Assembly (NCBI GenBank): GCA_015680685.1
Contig: MNCI01018936.1
Location: forward strand, 1 to 64,000
Length of the DNA: 64,000 nucleotides
From: Gnetum montanum
Lineage: Eukaryota; Streptophyta; Gnetopsida; Gnetales; Gnetaceae
Direction of reading: 5' to 3'
Within the stretch, counting starts at the first letter, position 1; each line of letters starts with the position of its first letter. Below the pieces are notes generated by a model that made no database searches, was not told the DNA's origin, and saw only the letters and a program-made list of their open reading frames with translations. This document shows, piece by piece, positions 48,894 through 60,590 of the stretch. The position numbers and the translations under genes are program-made.

Positions 48894-51018
48894 GAACCAA
48901 CTTTTAGCTTCTTTGAAGAGTATCCATGTTCTATAACTCATAGGCATCATGAAATGCTTGTAAGTGATTTTGCAAATCTGAATTATATCCCCCTTTGAAC
49001 TTATAGATATTATTCATATCCAACCACTTAATTCAATTGTCTTTCATGTACCTTGATAGTATTGTAACAACCTTTACAATGTTTAGCATGTTTCTTATTA
49101 CCAATAGGGGCTCATCATAGTCATATTGGTTGTGGTTGCCCCTATCATGCACATGATGCCTATGAAAATCCTTATTGTTCCTTCTTTCTCTGTTATAATC
49201 ATCTCCCTATTGTTCATGCCCATGATCCTTGTCATTACAGTAGGATCTATAATCATCCTTTTTTCTAGTTCAAATCCATCATGGTTCTTGTTGCTTCTAA
49301 AACTCTAATTGGATTTGTAGGAGGAAGACGATGAGGATGAAGAAGGTGAAGAGGAAGGAAAACTAGAACCAAAGTGATGCCTACTACTTCTCCTTCTTTG
49401 GTCCCTACCCCATTCACCATGTTTTTCTTTGTTTTCATGCTTGTCCTCCTTCTTGCCATAGTTGCCTCCTTTCAAAGTTCTCTGATCATGGGATCCATTA
49501 TTCCCAAAACCAATGTTGGTTACAATTTACTAGATCTACTAGTTAGGGGTCTCCTCATCCAAGAGAGGAGGAGAATTAGTGTATTAATAGCTCCCCAAAA
49601 GAAAGTCCTCACCTTCTTTATGTGTTTGTAGGAATAAGTGCATATGACCTTATTTACCTTTTGTGGCCTCATATTGGGCCTCCATCTACCAATCTTTCTT
49701 TTTCTATGCCTCTATGGGATGGTAATCCCAATAGACATAGTCTTGTACTTTGTACTTAAAATTGAGTCTTGCAATGCTTAATGTGATGAGATTGTTGAGA
49801 AACATTGCAGGAACAAATTGGTTGGAAGGCAACACAGTGTTACCTTTCATGTTCCTCCATCCTAGCTACTCATCCTAATGTAGCATGAAGGTGAAGTCTA
49901 AAGTGTATTCATCTAGATGAGTGTAGACCACTTTAAACTATTGTGGCACTAGTGTCTTGTGGCCTTCTTATTGCTACTAATTGGATCTTCTTATGAATGA
50001 TGGAGAGTTTTCCTTGTGAGAAGAATCCATGTTAGTTCCTAAGAAAAATAATGTGCATGTGTTATTATTATTTTCCTCAATGGTTTTGAATTTATGGTTC
50101 ATTAAAACATCATTAAATGATTTCAATAACTTTGTAGGTAGCGCATATAGCTAACTAAAGTCCTCAACAATAGTGCCAATGATGAGCGATAAGTATACTC
50201 TATCCTAGCCATACAAATTACAAGTATTCACATGCAATTTGGTCGAATTCCATAAACTATTGTTCTTTAAATGCACATTAACTAGGTAGTAAGCCTAAGG
50301 ACACGATCATTATCTTCTTAGTTCCACTTGTATAAGTACAAGTGTATGGTTAAGTGTAACCAAGGTATATGATTTGTATAATTTTATATTTTTTATCTAT
50401 TTTAGCCTAGGTGTAAAACAAAGTGATTAAGTATTAATTGATCTAATAATAAGCTAATGCCTTAAGCTATTTTCTAATACAAGTATCTGGTCCCACCTAT
50501 CATACACATCCTAAACATGTTATAACATTGCTGGGTTACCAAGTGCTAGCACTATTGGGATTACCAAGCATTAACGTTATGTTCAAAGTGGCCATACATA
50601 TGTGTATTTATTAATCTTATTTAATTAACTAAGGATATGGAAGTAAATTTCATAAATGGTAGAGTACGTTAAAGTAAACATTAAGCTTTTTCCAAATGTT
50701 GCAAGGTATTCCAAGAAGTTTGTCTTTATTATTGTCACACTAAAGTGTCTAGGTACATTAGTGCTTGAATAAGGATGCATACACTTATTGACTCCTACTG
50801 TGGGCACTTAGAAAATATTCTAATTGCTATGGAAATAAATTGCAAGAAATTCCCTAAGCTATTGAATAATTGATGTCATAAATGAAATGGGTGTAGACAT
50901 TGATATAGTCAAATAGAAACACCACATCACCGCATATGCATCGATGCATTAGATCATGTGTTGATGGGGATGCATCGATGCATGCCCATCGATGCAGTCC
51001 ATTGATGATGATTCACCA
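48894..51018 (-). mobile_element. Fragment F: 5' part of a B-like gypsy element
   Basis: Minus-strand order: LTR (50180-51018), primer site (50161-50178, complement tggcactattgttgagga), gag N-terminal region. The gag part ends at 48894 with MNNIYKFKGGYNS and LQNHLQAFHDAYEL near 49000, aligned with the start of the capsid core in C. The basic, serine-rich N-terminal region near 49270-49550 matches 29060-29330 of B. The rest of the element is missing where it meets the LTR of A. Confidence 0.75.
50180..51018 (-). repeat. 5' LTR of fragment F
   Basis: 839 bp, similar to the LTRs of B. The U3 at 50935-51005 contains catcgatgcatt and tgcatcgatgcatg palindromes. Confidence 0.75.
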
Positions 51019-51880
51019 CAAGGGATAAGTCCCAATCATTGTCCTATTTCAAATCAAATTTTAGCATGCATTCTAAGATAAAAGCTTTATTTAAAAAATC
51101 TATAGTAGAAAATAAAAAAAGAAGAATTATAGTTTCAAGAATATATATAATGATGGAAAAATATGAAGGCCCTATCATCCATATGTTGAATAAATGCAAG
51201 AATAAAATTTTGGATAGAGGAATTATCCCACATTATGCTAGAAATGAAAAGAAGAAGATCGTATAATAAGATCCCAAGATATTAAAAGAAAAATATAAAA
51301 TTACATGATCATACATGAATAAGAATTCCTCCACTCAAGTGATGGTTGATTCTAGCTTGGACAGAATCTAAAAAGGTCCCCACTAGAAGTGTAGATATCC
51401 ATATTAGGGTTGTGCATACCCTTAAAAGGCTTACATAGCTAGAACAAAAGGCTTCTGCAAAGGAAGTTGAATCATGTACAATACTTAGAACTCATTTTGT
51501 GCATATTATTAACACAAATTTTGAGGTAAGCAATAAAGATTACAAGTGATCACAATAACTAGTTCTAAACTTCATAAGGTTGAGTTTTAAGATAGAGAAA
51601 CACATAATCAAATATTATGAATAAAAGTATTTGATGAGGAAAATGACTCTATTACGAGTAAATGGGAGAAGACAAAGTATTGATCAAGCTTATAGAATGA
51701 AGATAAAGGTGAATAATTAATGAATTTCTTAACCAAGAGAGGTTACATTTCATGTTCCCAAATTTACAAGTGAAGGGGAGAAAAAAAATTTACTATTTGG
51801 AGATTCAAGGACAAATTATGAATAGTCATGAATGTATAAACATGAAAGATTATGTCAAGAAACTAATGCTTGAAGGGGAG
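51019..51880 (+). other. Right interior remnant of element H
   Basis: No copia protein block is recognised. It ends in the polypurine tract gaaggggag directly before the 3' LTR. Confidence 0.5.
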
Positions 51881-53099
51881 TGTTAGAGTATACTCATAAG
51901 TTAAAGTACAATCATTAGTTTCTTAACTTAATCTATCAATAGTTAAGAATGCTCATGATAGTCTAGTCAAGAGTCATAACTTCTTATGAAGAATAAAAGA
52001 CCACAAGCTTTCACTTCATAATATAGAATAAGGAAGAGGAAAGTGTAGAACAATAAGAAATAAAGGTAAAATGTGCAATAACAATGTAACAATATGAAGA
52101 GTGGTGAATCAATAAAGAATAATGGCCATAACAATGTTTGTAATATATAAGAGAATATTAATTTAATTTCCAAAACCAAAAGATTAAGGAAGTGACAGAA
52201 GAAGAGAAGAATAATTTAATTTCCTAAATATGATAAGAAGGTCCAAGAGTAAGTCATTTGTAATATGGTCCAATTTCCTAAAGAGGAAGAAAAGGCCATG
52301 TGAAAGGTTATAATAAAATTGTAGAAGAAATACTATGAAGAAGAAATAGGCTATGATTGAATTAGTAGTCCATAATAGGCCAAGCTATGGATCTCTAAGG
52401 AATCCAATAAGGCTCAGCCCACATAAGCCTAACCAATTGAGGAAACTCCCATGAACACCTATCATAAGTAACAAGTAAATGCAAGCATTGTAAGGATATA
52501 GCCAAGAAGAAGAAAAGACTTACAAAGAAGTATTTCATAAAATCCAGTGAAGTTAAGCCAATGATGACTTAATGAAGTACGAGAGAAGTTTATGAAGTTA
52601 AATTCAGGAGAAACTTAGCAAAGTATAGTGGACTAAGTTCAAATACAATAGTTCTTAATAGATTGAGTTATGAATGACACTCATAAGAATATTATATCTT
52701 ATGATGGAGAAGTGAATATGAACCAAAAGAAGATGCATTGCCAAGAAAAACAACATTATCCAAACACAAGAATTTCTTTGGAAGATAGGACATGTAGAGA
52801 CGGGAAGCCAAAAGATGATGTTACAAATTACTAAAATAAGGAATGAATATCAAGTTATGGATTCCATATAATGTAACCCTATTCATCATAAGAGGATTTG
52901 TAAGTAACCAAATCAGTAAGACATACAATACTCAAAATTTCCAGAAATTATGAAGAGTAGTCATCATTACAAAGACACCTATGAACTTACATCTCCATGA
53001 TATTGATATTACTTTTGCTTAGGATTAGTGAATCTCTCTATAAAAGATCATGAGGCATTAACATTATATTCTATTATGAATGCAATGTAAAATCTAACA
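51881..53099 (+). repeat. 3' LTR of element H
   Basis: Starts TGTTAGAGTATACTC and ends AAAATCTAACA, forming perfect 7-bp terminal inverted repeats. A tataaaagatc word is near 53038. Partner of 36062-37221. Confidence 0.78.
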
Positions 53100-53104
53100 T
53101 GGAG

Positions 53105-54538
53105 AAAAGGGTGTTACAGATTGGAATGGCTCTGAAATGATATGCTAAGCTAAGGCTGAAATTTCAGAATTTTCTAACATAACTATATACATTTTACAGG
53201 TTCAAACGCCATATTTTCATGTTAATTTATATGTTCTCATGGAAAATTAAATTGTATAATGCCTTTACAAAGGCCATATACTTTTATAGCTATGTGGAGG
53301 GTTCGTGATCTCGCGCACACTAATCTGATGCCTGTTTCATGCAGTTTGATTCAGCCATTTTACTTTCCCATGCGACATCGCCAATTTGCCATTCTAGCTA
53401 CCACCACAGCAACGCGTGAGCTCAGTGTACTCATTTCCACGCTCCAGGCTGCAATTCTATAATCCCCGTTGACGTTTTAAGTTTGTTCGCTGGAGATAAA
53501 ATAGCTTAAAATTTGACGTCTACGCTTATGTATAAGAACATATAAGGTTTGCAGCTTTTCTTTCATGAATTTAGAGATTTTCTGTTTGGCTATAGCTTTG
53601 GGCTGAGTTGAATGGGCAAGGGTCGATATTTATCATGTCTATCCACGATCTTCTTTCCCGTTTTATTTTCCGCAGACAACTGAAGTTGACTTTTCAGATA
53701 CAACCAGAGATAATAATCATTTATAAAACGTCAGTCTAAAGAAAAGGGTTTGCAGATACATGTATCTGCATTGTTGCGCATCTGCAAACTCATAGGAAAA
53801 TGATGGCCAGAAATGTCATATCTAGTATTTTAAAGAGCTCGTGTTCTAAGTGTTAGAAGTACGTTAATGGAAAATCGAGAATTGGCATGTCTTTTTTCAG
53901 GTTACTACCACAGGGTGCGGCAGTGAATGGAAATTTTTTGCCCATTAACTGTAAATTGAAAATTTTAATTCCATTCGAAAAATCATAGAGGCGGTTCAGT
54001 CTCCTCTCTTTTTACGGACTCACTGCACTGTACGTAAACGCTATCGCCATAACCTAACTTTGTGACATACATCAACATCATAAATTCCCACTACCTGTGA
54101 TCTCTTGGCAATACAGAATAACTTCTAAAACCATTGAGTAAACACTTCTGAAATCTGTTCATAGCTATCCGTCTTAAACATGTGTCGCCATGTTACTTTG
54201 GAGCAATGTTTTTTAAATCACCTGCTTAATGATTAGTCGTGGTATTAAAACTTTAAGCTCACTTTTACCTCAACCTTTGCGTTTATAGAAAAATCTTATT
54301 AAGTAATTTTGTCTCACAACAAACCGACTTTCTATTTTCCTCTGCCGTAAAATCATCAACTCATTTCCAACTTACACAGTTCCTAGAGCCGATGCCCCAT
54401 ATTAATTACGAGACTGTAATACGGATAGCGGTGTTCTTGAAATCTCTGAAATTCTGAATACGTCAATTCCATGCCTATTGAATTAATATGCAGCGCACGA
54501 ACCGGGCTACACGAGCGATGGCAATGGAATTTTGTTGC
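53105..54538. other. Low-copy, CpG-containing island upstream of the RING fragment
   Basis: Contains motifs such as ctcgcgcacac and aacgcgtgagctc that are rare in the surrounding decayed elements, and no match to other parts of the window. Probably former genic or promoter DNA. No long frame recognised. Confidence 0.5.
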
Positions 54539-54540
54539 CG

Positions 54541-54548
54541 TATAAATA
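54541..54548 (+). promoter_or_regulatory. TATA box before the RING fragment
   Basis: tataaata in a GC-richer context, 15 bases before an ATG at 54557 that opens only a 19-codon frame. The frame leading into the RING sequence is open from 54546. Confidence 0.4.
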
Positions 54549-54955
54549 CCAGCAACATGTCATTCTTGCCCAAAAATAACAAAGTCAGAAACAAAAGACA
54601 CAGACACTGCTTTTGATTCTGTGTCGCCTGCTGCGGTGAACGACGAGATCGCAATCGAAAATGTCGACGGCTGGGGCGCCCCTGCTCTTCAGTTTGCATT
54701 TCTGAGTTGTGTGAGGACCACAAGGCGCAGGTGTTACCGTCCTGCAGACACACGTTCCGCGTGGAGTGCATCGACTCGTGGCTCATCAAGCATTCCACGT
54801 GTCCGCTCTGCTGCAACCCTGTTATGGTCTCCTACGCTCCTGGCGTGGCCTCCAACGTAGGCGCTGACGTGGCATTAAGGTCTGAGGAGGAGAAGGCATT
54901 TGTTTATGACATTTGCTGTTGTATTCTACCCGTCCCTGGTATTTTATTACCTTAA
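54546..54955 (+). pseudogene. RING-H2 (ATL-like) ubiquitin ligase fragment, broken
   Basis: ATL-type RING-H2 proteins are usually intronless, membrane-anchored E3 ubiquitin ligases. Here two plus-strand frames cover one protein. The first is open from 54546 (KSETKDTDTAFDS, NDEIAIENVDGWGAPALQ), then the frame shifts near 54690 into VCISELCEDHKAQVLPSCRH and VECIDSW, KHSTCPLCCNPV. Spacing C-x15-C-x-H, then C-x10-C-x2-C, fits RING-H2. Two metal ligands are wrong: the first Cys is displaced (CxxxC for CxxC), and the second His is Arg (HTFRVEC for HxFHxxC). No membrane segment is visible upstream. The frame ends at 54955 after a short Glu-rich and hydrophobic tail. It is probably a 5'-truncated pseudogene; a distant upstream exon cannot be excluded. 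Confidence 0.75.
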
Positions 54956-56592
54956 CCTTTAAAGATGTTATTGGTCCTGGGGAGAATCAAAACTACATGC
55001 TTAAACAACCTACCTAATGCGTGGTTGCTTGCTTGCTTTCAGCAGTCCCTTTTTAATCTGCCTATGGTTATTTAGATCTTTCTAGGCTTTATAAGGATCA
55101 TAACCACTTCTTTTTTTCTTTATTTTCATTGTATAAGTTATCTACATGTCTATCCTTTTTAAATGCTTGTCTTTTCATGCTTTGCATTGTGTTATAAAAA
55201 GAAATGAACAATACAGTTACAAAACTTGTGTAGAACTCTTTCACTCCATGATGGTAATGAAAGAAAGCTTGATAAAAATTTTCAATATCTTTAAAAGAGA
55301 AACAATAGTTCATTAGGTTGCTTTGAATTAAATGCCAAACACATTTGTCATTTTTCATCATTTTCAATACACTAATATGTTTTTATTTAACAAATTCTCT
55401 TTTCTTAGTCTAAATCATATTTTTAATAACTTGATAGTGTTTGGTGATTTCCAATAAAATTCCAGTTGTCTTGCATTCATCACCAAACCATAATTGATTG
55501 TTTGCATTTTGGCCTTTGTAAACATTAAAAGTAGTTGTATTCACAATTTTCTATAAGACTCACACTTCAATTGTAATTCTTCTATATACATTGGCTTGCC
55601 AATTATTGGAAATCCAAGTGAGCATGTCTCATAGACATTGTAAAGGTGTCCAAGATTACCATTGAATTGGAACTTCATAATTCAATATTGCCCACTAGAA
55701 TTGAACCCATTACAAAGTTAAGACTATTACCACTAAGACAATACCAAATTTAATATTGCAAGTAAGAAATCTATGCTTTTGTAACAAAATTTAGTTATCA
55801 CCATATAAAATATGCTTGAATTAAATCTAAACTAGAGTATTTAACTTTTATGATAAAATCTAAAACCTTAAAATGCATTCTTAGATCCTTTAAAAAGTAA
55901 AAATAAAACACTAACCCATTAGCATTGCTTAGGCATTGAATAGCTTCCTATGTCCTAGCAATACCAAAAATGTCAAATTTATTAAAGAAAGATCTATTAT
56001 ATAACACCTTCACTTTCTATGCTATTGATCCATCAATGTTTAAAAATTTACAATGAAGACATGTTGTAGCTTCTCTATGAAGTTTTTTGAATATTTAATT
56101 TTGGTAATTATTCCTTTTACATCTAAAAATGTTATAAAACCATTTGCTCTAATTTTTTTTCTCTACTTTCCTCCATTCTATAGCTTTTTACAAGTTTCAT
56201 TTGGTGAGATCTTCTTGATCCATTTTTTATTAATTTAATATCCATTATCTAGTTTTATTTTAATGTAATATAAAATTTTTCTATATTTGTTGCCAAGTTT
56301 CAACTTCATAAATATTCTAAGAAGAAATAGCTATATTCAAATGGCTTTAAGCATAAACAATAAATTGAAAATACAAAGTACTAAAACTAGCTAAAATATA
56401 AAATTTAATTAATCAATTATATGCATGGGATAGTGATATTACCTCAAGTTTTGTTATTTCATAGCATGTGTTAGCAATATTTGTGAGGTTAAGGTGCAAG
56501 ATGGGGTTGCACAGGCCTTGCAAGGGCCTACAACACTTGTAGTCCTTCCACATTATAATATATTAGTTTTTTATCTCCAATTTTTATGTGAT
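54956..56592. other. Unassigned AT-rich sequence with repeat R1 copy 3 and a possible SINE
   Basis: 55785-55905 (minus) matches repeat R1 at 35395-35515: both contain ttttaaggtttta and tggtgataact. Just downstream in minus reading, 55680-55750 has gtcttagtggtaatagt and gggttcaattct, resembling polymerase III A and B boxes. The 89-codon frame at 55098-55367 (minus) has no recognisable feature. Confidence 0.45.
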
Positions 56593-57363
56593 TGATGGGA
56601 CGCAATATCGCATACGCTATATCGCGTTGCGCTGTCAAATCTATAAATAACAGGTGGCTCTCCCTTGTTTCTCATCCTAGGCTTAGATCGTATCGAAACT
56701 CTAGTAGTTTGATCCATCCAGAGATAGAATATTTTCCATGTGCCCGCAGTAGGAGCTCCAAACTGAACGAATCTTTATTCGAGCAAATATTGTACTTGAA
56801 CACATGTTTGTGTACGAAAATAAAGATGAACTTCTTGGATAAACCTTGCAGTGCATGGAATAGGCTAAATAGGACTTTATTTACTATTATTTACTGTTTA
56901 TCATTTAAATGCTTTATTAGTCATTAAATATCTCTCAACCCTTCTCTCCTAGTTAAGTGCCTCAGTATGACCGCTTTAAGCACGTGCATTACGCTTCGTG
57001 ATCCCAGCATCGATTAGTGTTTGGTAACCAAGGTTGCATTGGTTCAGGGTGTGAACGGTAAGTGGGAACAAATGCTAACGCTAGGTTAATTCAGACTTAG
57101 TTAGTTAAAGTTAGTAATTAGTCTCTTCACCCTTCACCTTATTCGCATAGGAGATAAAACCGAAAAGACATAAAAATCATATACCTCAAACTTACTTAAC
57201 CATGCAACCGTGACAACTACAAGTAAGTCTGGGAAGACAACAAATAATTAATCTTAAGTGTTCCATGAGGCATGTAGGCACTTAGCCTGCGGAGTTCGAC
57301 CAGATCACGCGTGCTACGCTCGTATTTGTATGGTTGAGTGTAGGGGTATCTCGCCACTCATCA
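56593..57363 (+). repeat. 5' LTR of element C
   Basis: 771 bp with ctataaataa at 56641-56650 and an AATAAAG-like word near 56818. It ends in CTCATCA. Compared with the 3' LTR it lacks roughly 120 bp of the GATATC array in U3. Confidence 0.85.
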
Positions 57364-57364
57364 T

Positions 57365-57382
57365 TGGCGCCATTGCCAGGGA
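57365..57382 (+). other. Primer-binding site of C (tRNA-Asp type)
   Basis: tggcgccattgccaggga, one base after the LTR, matches the complement of the plant tRNA-Asp 3' end at all but two positions, both G-to-A. It is the best preserved primer site in the window. Confidence 0.9.
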
Positions 57383-57507
57383 CGGTGCTAGTTATCTAGA
57401 TTAGTTATATCATACAAGGTTGTTGTATAGGAATTAACGATATATCTCTTAAGAAGAAGAATTAATCATAAAAAGTCACATACGAATTCACACACCATTT
57501 CACAATC

Positions 57508-59487
57508 ATGCCTCTCCTACAAGACTATAATAATGCCACACTTAGTGAGGAAATTCATTGAAGAATCGATAAATTATATGATAATGAAGATTGGAGTACG
57601 CAACCTAAAGTGGGGGTTTCTTATAAACATGAATGAAAGTAACGTCATCCCAACACATGGAAGCATAACTTACTTGATGACGATGAACCCCCACTGGCCA
57701 CTACAAGCCTAACGCAAATACAAGAGGCTGTTTGAATTTCACGTAGGCATCATAAAGAGAGCCATCTACCCATGCTCGATTTAAACAACTTTTCTAAATT
57801 TTCAAGAGGCTACGAATTAGATCCACATCAACATTTACAAGCCTTCTACAATACTTGCACATGGAATAACATTGATAATGGTTGGCAAAAACTTAAGCTC
57901 TTTCCTATGACACTCGTTGACCAAGCAAAAGTATGGTATAGATCGTTAAAACCAAATTCAATACGACGCTGGTCAACAATGGTAGAAGTCTTTAACGAAA
58001 AATATCAAACCTACGCAAGAGTGTCAGCCTTGAGGAAACAAATCCAAGGATGGAAACAAGCACAACATGAACCCTTGGACATGGCCTTAGAAAGATATTA
58101 TGCACTGTTAAACAACTGTCCAGGCCATGGGTTTTCCGAGGAAAGGCTAATGTACCATATCATTGATGGGCTACGTAATGAAACAAGAGAGACCTTAGGG
58201 ATGTATGCCCAAGGTCAATTATATGAACTACAAATCCATCAAGTCCAAGAGCTTATTAAGCATGTAGAAAAAGAAGAAGGGGATATGGCTAGATGGGAGA
58301 GTGTTGAAAAACATCAACAGGACCAAAATCTCAACTTAACAAAGGTCCATGATCATAAAAAGGAGAAATCAACCAATCTCAAGGTGGAAACATCATCTTT
58401 ACCAATACAACAATCATTAGAAGAAGCTGAGGCAAAGACCAATAAGATGTTGGAATGGACGTATCAAAAGTGTGGAGAATTTATCAACATTATTGGAGAT
58501 AAAGTTTTGACAACCCAAGAAGCAGGACAAAACATTTGACAATCAGAAAGAAGGGATATGGAAAATAAGAGCTCAACTGCCAATCATACGTATGAATGCA
58601 ACATATGCCTGTATGATCACCCCAAGGGTCAATGCCCAATATTGTTACATTTACATGAACATTGAGGAAACACGTTACATCCAGAGTTCATACAGAGATA
58701 CTATGTTTGGTTGCAGTGGCAACAATCCTAGTCTTGGGGGAAACCACCATTAGATTAGTGGCACCCTTTGTATCATCCAAACCCAAATGCTTATCTTGTT
58801 CAACATCCTATTTCTCCAACTGAATCAATGTACTTTATCTCACCATAGTACCATTCTCCTCAATACTATCAGCCCATACCTCCAACACAACCACCACCTT
58901 GTGCATCTTATACTCCTAACTTTCAACATTCTCATTTTTTCCCTCCTTCTACATCACCATCAATTGTTCCTAAGGTGTCTACACCACAGCAAAAACCTCC
59001 AAACACTACTTGTGCTCTTGTTTCTAACAGCAATGAGAAACCTCAACAACATCAAAAGCGCCCCTTCTTTAAACATGGCCGTAAGAAGGGACAACACAAT
59101 TTCGAGGCCATGGCATCCTCTGACTTAGCACAAGTCCAACACTGTGGTGCACCATCATCTTCGAACCCAACACCTCATGTTACTTCATCAGGGCCACCAA
59201 CTCACACTCCAACAACAATATGACCCAATGAACATAAGAATGGAGAGCAACAACCCAATCCTTGCATACTATCTAACGGTCCCAAATATCATAGTGGGTC
59301 AACTCATTATCTAGAAACTACGTCGTACAAATTGCCCCACTATGCTTACTATAATCAAGTGTGTGAAACTCGATGGGATAAATATGACCAAGCCAGAATA
59401 CTTCCAACATGCAAGGATCCCCGTCTTCCATTTATTAATCCTTTCCATACTCAATCTCTTAGTTATGGGGGATACCCCCCATTTTAA
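57508..59487 (+). pseudogene. gag of element C, full length in one frame with point stops
   Basis: 660 codons from ATG at 57508 to TAA at 59485-59487 in a single frame with no frameshift; 57772-58539 (255 codons) is uninterrupted. Capsid-like core: MLDLNNFSKFSRGYELDPHQ, LQAFYNTCTW, KLKLFPMTLVDQAKVWYRSL, GWKQAQHEPLDMALERYYAL and HIIDGLRNETRETLGMYA, then a Glu/Lys-rich helical stretch. At 58599-58640 CNICLYDHPKGQC gives a zinc knuckle with C-x2-C-x3-H-x4-C spacing, one residue short of the usual C-x2-C-x4-H-x4-C. The tail is rich in Pro, Gln, His and Ser. Gag packages element RNA into particles. Most internal stops are TGA or TAG, one C-to-T step from CGA or CAG, as expected from methylcytosine decay. 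Confidence 0.88.
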
Positions 59488-59629
59488 TAACAAGCAGAAT
59501 TAATAAATATTTTTCATTTTTCTTTAATTTTTCAATTTTTATTTTCCAGTTTTTCATTTTTCAACTTTTTGTTTTATCTTTTTATCTTTTTGTGTTTTTA
59601 TATTTTTACGTTTTTGAAAGTAATCTCGT

Positions 59630-60590
59630 CTATGAATAAAACACTCATGTGGATCATTGGTTGAGGTGTGTTCTATGTTATTAAGTCATCAGTGATCAAT
59701 TATTTGAAACAATGAGACCATTACACCCACTCATCCACTCTACAAATAAGAGGTTCTATTTGAGGGTACAGTGATATTCTTGAAATTCTTAAAAATTAAA
59801 ATTAATTTTGTGTTCATTGTACCCAGAATGAAGAAGGATGGACCAAGAGGGAATGATTAGGGTGTGACATCAAGGGGACTTGTGGATTCTCTTTGGTGAT
59901 GTTTGTGGAAGTTATCATGCAACGTGATCATACTAAGATCCTTGTAGATCTAATGAAAAATGGGAGTAAGAGTAATCAAAAGGGCACTAAAAAATCCAAT
60001 GTTGTTCTAGGGGGTCCCACTAGAAAGACATGCACCCATGCCTGAAGGTTGGTGGCTTCTCTAGATTTAGTGAAAAAAAAGAAGAGAGAGAAAACATAAA
60101 AGAAAAGAAAAGTGCCACAAAACAAAAATCACTCCTCCATTGAACAAAACGCCAAGTGATCATATGCCTTGTTGTTATGGTACTCTCATAGTTACTCATC
60201 ATGGGATGAAACAATGCGATGTCACTGTTATGGTACTCTCATAGTTAGAGGAATGGACTTGGTCCTAATCTTGGAACGATGGGTTAATGACACCTTAATC
60301 ATGCTTTAAAACCATGATTCATTGTACCCTGGGTCAGTCACCTCATGTCCCAATATCTACAATCCCTTCTATATTTCATCTCATCTCACTGTTTGTGTAC
60401 TTGTAGCTCATGTCCTGTGTAGCATAGAATTTTCATCTCATTCTAGTGATATTTACATGTGTGTGTTTTGTGGAGTTAGTGCAGATTACATTTAACCCTT
60501 CTAGTGCCCATGGACACTTTAAGTGTGGTTACATAAGGGCATTATAGGTTGAAACCTACTTTGGGGAGGACCCACTTGTGTAATTTTTTG
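59630..60590 (+). other. Conserved non-coding spacer of element C
   Basis: The best preserved copy of the spacer also found in Z, D and A. It includes tgtgacatcaaggggacttg near 59870, aaaaatgggagtaagagta near 59957, gaaagacatgcacccatgcc near 60025 and the gtgcccatggacact segment near 60508. No open frame. It follows the gag stop by about 140 bp. Confidence 0.7.

Larger units (their letters stand above)
36062..53099 (+). mobile_element. Element H: copia-like LTR element hosting the nested insertions
   Basis: Two diverged direct repeats, 36062-37221 (1160 bp) and 51881-53099 (1219 bp), share order and ends (TGTTAGAG...TCTAACA). The left one is followed by tggctttagaga, a plausible decayed initiator tRNA-Met primer site. 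The right one is preceded by gcttgaaggggag, a polypurine tract directly against TGTTAG as in copia elements. Element A and its associated fragments occupy 37594-51018. The remaining H interior is only 37222-37593 and 51019-51880, with no recognisable copia proteins. A target duplication is not clear. Confidence 0.72.

Noticed and set aside
36057-53104. Target duplication for element H
   Set aside because: Flanks (tgagt or gagtt on the left, tggag on the right) do not match convincingly, and the left LTR start is altered.
54475-54816. Minus-strand 113-codon frame
   Set aside because: Antisense to the RING fragment; its length is explained by the GC-rich coding sequence on the other strand.
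55098-55367. Minus-strand 89-codon frame
   Set aside because: No family likeness and no conserved copy in the window; probably chance.
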